The position numbers and the translations under genes are program-made. The notes beneath the pieces are model-generated. The model did not search any database and had not been told where the DNA came from. It was given only the letters and a program-made list of their open reading frames with translations. A stretch of DNA of 26,236 nt, taken from the IMG/VR virus record IMGVR_UViG_3300042445_001223, positions 1 through 26,236 of that record, one strand, 5' to 3'. Origin of the DNA: a virus. Shown piece after piece: positions 24,260 to 26,236 of the stretch. Position 1 is the stretch's first letter. Each line of letters opens with the position of its first letter.

Positions 24260-24429
24260 CCTACCGCAACCGGACAAACCGGGCGATAGTAGTCGAAATA
24301 CTGGCCGATACCGCGGAACTGCGTTTGGGCGAGCTGCGGTGGCCCGTGGTGGTCTACCGCCGGCTCGACAACGGCACGATCTACGTGCGCTCGAGGGCCG
24401 AGTTCGAGGCCAAGTTCTGCCCTGAGTGA
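24256..24429 (+). CDS. 57-aa protein, faintly DUF1653-like
   Basis: Starts with GTG in a GTGA overlap. The protein is MTYRNRTNRAIVVEILADTA, then LGELRWPVVVYRRLDNGTIY and VRSRAEFEAKFCPE. The VVYRxL-dnG-xYVRxxxxFE pattern recalls the end of DUF1653 proteins, but the N-terminal half does not clearly fit. Function unknown. Confidence 0.58.
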   Translation: MTYRNRTNRAIVVEILADTAELRLGELRWPVVVYRRLDNGTIYVRSRAEFEAKFCPE

Positions 24430-24469
24430 CCCTCGTTTGACCCCTGCAAACATTGGGTTTTCTTCAAAA

Positions 24470-24497
24470 TCTACAGAAAAATGGTTTTCTCTGTAGA
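24470..24497 (+). promoter_or_regulatory. AT-rich hairpin in an intergenic gap
   Basis: TCTACAGA (24470-24477) and TCTGTAGA (24490-24497) are perfect 8-bp inverted repeats. Inside them AAAA and TTTT can pair around a TGG loop with a one-base bulge. The 117-base gap that contains it (24430-24546) is far more AT-rich than its surroundings at this point. No T run follows, so it is a poor terminator; an RNA regulatory or processing hairpin, or an operator for a dimeric repressor, are alternatives. Confidence 0.55.
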
Positions 24498-24546
24498 CGG
24501 GAAACGTGGTCTGCGCCATCTTGATCACGTCAACGAGATCAACACC

Positions 24547-24735
24547 ATGAGCAAGCAAAACAAACTCTCCAAGATCACCGAGGCGGTCTACAACTTCCCC
24601 AAGGCCGGACTGAGCAAGTTCCAAGCTGCTGAGGTTGCAGCCAACCTGCTGGCCAAGCACAACTGGGTTTACGAGCAAGCTATCAAAGACGCTGCTGCCC
24701 CGTACATCGTCTCGGGCCGTCCGGTTTGGCCCTGA
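24547..24735 (+). CDS. Small hypothetical helical protein
   Basis: 62 residues from the ATG at 24547. The same frame is open from an ATG at 24481, but that start lies inside the hairpin, so the later one is preferred. The sequence MSKQNKLSKITEAVYNFPKA, then GLSKFQAAEVAANLLAKHNW, is helical and basic at its N-terminus. No family is recognised. It follows the only AT-rich gap in the right-hand part, so it may begin a new transcription unit. Confidence 0.55.
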   Translation: MSKQNKLSKITEAVYNFPKAGLSKFQAAEVAANLLAKHNWVYEQAIKDAAAPYIVSGRPVWP

Positions 24736-24747
24736 TCACTTTAGGGC

Positions 24748-24849
24748 ATGGCGGTGCCCATCAAACCGCCCATCCCGCCGGTGAGGAAGTCCGGCACCAG
24801 GGGCGCGACTGGCCAACGCGCAAACAACCTACACCAAAGCAAACCATAG
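24748..24849 (+). CDS. Possible 33-aa Pro/Arg-rich peptide
   Basis: The frame MAVPIKPPIPPVRKSGTRGA continues to a TAG at 24847. Most of its first 21 codons end in G or C, as real genes here do. There is no well-placed ribosome binding site (AGGG is only one base from the ATG), and a short GGGCA/TGCCC hairpin covers the start. It fills most of the gap between two better-supported genes. Treat as tentative. Confidence 0.3.
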   Translation: MAVPIKPPIPPVRKSGTRGATGQRANNLHQSKP

Positions 24850-24853
24850 CAAC

Positions 24854-25045
24854 ATGATCGCAAATCCCACCAAGTACACCCTGGTACCTATCGGATCTAC
24901 CGGAGACGACTGTGGCAGCCTCCACAACCTGGCCACCGGTGAGTTCATCCGCCGGGCTACCGAAGCCGAGGCCGAGGCCAGCGAGGCAGCAGGTGACACC
25001 GGCGCCATCCTGGTCAATGGACTCATCTGCTACGTCCAGCCATGA
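24854..25045 (+). CDS. Small acidic hypothetical protein
   Basis: 63 residues. It reads MIANPTKYTLVPIGSTGDDC, then LHNLATGEFIRRATEAEAEA, and ends GAILVNGLICYVQP. The pattern of a TGE strand, an Ala/Glu helix and a final ILVxGxxCYV strand recurs in small phage proteins I have seen, without a known function. Its stop overlaps the lysozyme start by four bases, so the two are probably translated together. Confidence 0.62.
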   Translation: MIANPTKYTLVPIGSTGDDCGSLHNLATGEFIRRATEAEAEASEAAGDTGAILVNGLICYVQP

Positions 25046-25374
25046 CAACCATCTCCAACCTCATCTCGGCCCTGATCATCGTCGAGTCATCCGGCAACGA
25101 TCAGGCCATCGGCGACAACGGACGCGCCCTGGGCCCCCTGCAGATCCACCGCGGTGTGGTGCAGGATGTGAACCGGATCACCGGTAGCAACTACCGTTGG
25201 CAGTCGATGACCAACCGGGTGCAGGCCCGGGCGGTGTGCGAGGCCTACCTGAAGCACTACGGCCGCGGAGCCACCACCGAGCAGTTGGCCCGCCGTTGGA
25301 ATGGGGGGCCTACCGGAGACCGAAAATCTGCCACCGAGGCCTACTGGGCCAAGGTTAAGAAGCAACTGAAATGA
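25042..25374 (+). CDS. SLT-type lytic transglycosylase / endolysin
   Basis: 110 residues. The fold signature of the Slt/goose-lysozyme superfamily is visible: catalytic Glu15 in IIVESSGNDQAIGDNG, the GPLQI motif at 31-35, and the late ARRWNGGP at 83-90. It should cleave the glycan strand of peptidoglycan. There is no signal peptide or cell-wall-binding domain, so it is either a holin-dependent endolysin or a virion-associated muralytic enzyme. It lies far from the holin-like genes at 6458-6816. Length is close to the minimum for such a domain. Confidence 0.82.
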   Translation: MTTISNLISALIIVESSGNDQAIGDNGRALGPLQIHRGVVQDVNRITGSNYRWQSMTNRVQARAVCEAYLKHYGRGATTEQLARRWNGGPTGDRKSATEAYWAKVKKQLK

Positions 25375-25508
25375 CCAAACCGAAAACCATCAACGTGACA
25401 CCCACCACCCATAAGGCCCTGCGCGACTACTGCCTCGCCGCCGGCCTCAAACTGCAGGCCGTGGCCGACAAGGCCATAGCTGCCTGGCTGAGAAAGGCTG
25501 CAAAGTGA
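25371..25508 (+). CDS. Ribbon-helix-helix-like small protein
   Basis: 45 residues, ATGA-coupled to the lysozyme gene. A short strand (KTINVTP) is followed by two helices (THKALRDYCLAAGLKLQAVA and DKAIAAWLRKAAK), the plan of Arc/MetJ-type DNA-binding proteins, which act as dimers. The short length and basic ends suit a transcriptional regulator. The target is unknown; the nearby hairpin at 24470 is one possible operator, a guess only. Confidence 0.62.
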   Translation: MTKPKTINVTPTTHKALRDYCLAAGLKLQAVADKAIAAWLRKAAK

Positions 25509-25960
25509 CTCGAATCCTCGCAATTGACCCGGGTGCCTCAGGCGGCCTGGCCTACCTGGGAGCCTCCGGCATCATCCTGAACTCAATGCCGGAGACCGAC
25601 CAGGACATCAGTGTGCTGGTGAGCGACAGGCTGGCGATCTCTGATGTGGTCTACATTGAGAAGGTCGGCGGTTACGTCGGCGGCAAGGGCGCCCCGGGCT
25701 CTTCGATGTTCAACTTTGGCTACAACGTTGGGTTCCTGCACGGCCTGATTGCAGCCTCGAAGACTCGGGTGATCGAGGTGCCGCCGCAGCGCTGGCAGAA
25801 GACCATCGGGGCCGGCACCAAGGCGACCCATGGTGCGAAGTGGAAGAGTCACCTAAAGGGCATCGCGCAGCAGAGGCAGCCCCGCCAGGTGATCACACTG
25901 AAGACCGCGGACGCCGTGTTGCTCCTGGAGCACGCCATGATTGCGGAGGGGTTGAAGTGA
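25505..25960 (+). CDS. RuvC-like Holliday-junction resolvase/nuclease
   Basis: 151 residues, GTG start in a GTGA overlap. The RNase H-like fold of RuvC is visible: Asp8 in RILAIDPGASGG, Glu52 in DVVYIEKVGG, and Asp136 with Glu142 in KTADAVLLLEHAM. The middle carries GSSMFNFGYNVGFLHGLI and VIEVPPQRWQK, typical of phage RuvC-like enzymes. These resolve branched DNA before packaging. Length is close to cellular RuvC. It marks the change from virion genes to DNA-metabolism genes. Confidence 0.85.
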   Translation: MTRILAIDPGASGGLAYLGASGIILNSMPETDQDISVLVSDRLAISDVVYIEKVGGYVGGKGAPGSSMFNFGYNVGFLHGLIAASKTRVIEVPPQRWQKTIGAGTKATHGAKWKSHLKGIAQQRQPRQVITLKTADAVLLLEHAMIAEGLK

Positions 25961-26184
25961 TCACCAAGAAGACAATCACCAGCGCCGTGGCCGCGGGCTG
26001 GATCTCATTCCCGGAGCCCAAGGCCAGGGAACTGTCGAGGAACTGGGCGCAGCCGGTTGAGGCCTTCGACAGCGAGCTGGCCTACCGGCTGTGGGACAAC
26101 GGTGCCGACACCGACACCGTGGCCCGGGCCATCGGATGCAAGCGCCGGTTCGTGGCCCAGATCATCAAGGAGCACAGGCGATGA
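25957..26184 (+). CDS. Small helix-turn-helix-like protein
   Basis: 75 residues from the GTG at 25957, which overlaps the preceding stop; the same frame extends upstream inside the nuclease gene and is not used. The C-terminal half (AYRLWDNGADTDTVARAIGC, then KRRFVAQIIKEHRR) has the spacing of a helix-turn-helix. It may bind DNA, as a regulator or as a small terminase-like DNA recogniser. No family is named with confidence. Confidence 0.6.
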   Translation: MITKKTITSAVAAGWISFPEPKARELSRNWAQPVEAFDSELAYRLWDNGADTDTVARAIGCKRRFVAQIIKEHRR

Positions 26185-26236
26185 AACCCAAACCCAAACG
26201 TCCCGTTGCTAAGATGTTTGTCGTGTCAGATGACAC
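26181..26236 (+). CDS. Start of a further gene (cut by right edge)
   Basis: ATG in an ATGA overlap with the preceding gene, then MKPKPKRPVAKMFVVSDDT, open to the end of the window. A basic Lys/Pro start leads into a hydrophobic strand (MFVVSDD). Too short to identify. Confidence 0.6.
   Translation, partial: MKPKPKRPVAKMFVVSDD

Noticed and set aside
24437-24470. Sigma-70-type promoter with TTGACC as -35 element
   Set aside because: No acceptable -10 hexamer at 15-19 bases; the nearest AT-rich hexamer (CAAAAT) is 22 bases away.
24744-24759. GGGCA/TGCCC hairpin over the start of the 33-aa frame
   Set aside because: Only a 5-bp stem with a 6-base loop, expected by chance in GC-rich DNA.
1-26236. 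CRISPR arrays, tRNA or rRNA genes, integrase or insertion sequences
   Set aside because: No spaced direct repeats, cloverleaf-like segments or integrase/transposase motifs were noticed. The only repeats are protein-coding fibre repeats. A tRNA search by program was not possible here.

Overview
The window is one continuous, densely packed stretch of a tailed-phage genome, most likely a short-tailed (podovirus-type) virus of a Gram-negative host. Every supported gene lies on the plus strand. The bulk of the DNA is GC-rich with strongly GC-biased third codon positions. Seventeen gene junctions are 4-base ATGA or GTGA stop/start overlaps, and no gene-free stretch exceeds about 120 bases. I saw no rRNA, tRNA, CRISPR array or insertion sequence. 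The podovirus and Gram-negative calls are inferences from gene order, a small lipoprotein-like gene in a lysis cassette, and a compact muralytic transglycosylase.

Layout: 1-3693 is the head module: the C-terminal part of the portal (cut by the left edge), a small protein, an acidic coiled-coil scaffold and an SU10/DUF5309-like major capsid protein, closed by a strong hairpin terminator (3707-3745). 3747-5918 holds three small genes and a tail fibre or spike ending in a self-cleaving S74 chaperone, followed by a DUF7936-like partner (5922-6305). 6302-7104 is a run of very small genes that look like a lysis cassette: two holin-like membrane proteins, then a 57-aa protein whose gene overlaps a lipoprotein-like gene in another frame. 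7350-12045 encodes a tail adaptor with two chitin-binding-like repeats, a large tail nozzle protein and a second fibre. 12042-21267 resembles the internal-virion/ejection block of T7-like phages: a small possibly GNAT-like protein, several Ala/Gln-rich proteins, a cupin, an all-helical protein with a DDxxD motif, a 609-aa protein and a 1703-aa multi-domain giant. 21264-23987 is a third, repeat-rich fibre with a collagen-like stretch. 23999-26236 carries small genes, an SLT-type lysozyme, a ribbon-helix-helix candidate, a RuvC-like nuclease and the start of another gene.

The most unusual part is the giant gene at 16156-21267. It looks like a chain of three modules. At each of the two joints a separate small gene (19139-19309 and 20522-20677) is embedded in the +1 frame, with its own Shine-Dalgarno sequence. 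Codon third-position bias there follows the small gene, not the giant. The giant also carries two copies of a C-terminal-type domain, four [RK][FW]MP motifs, an HExxH zincin site and an ADP-ribosyltransferase-like domain.
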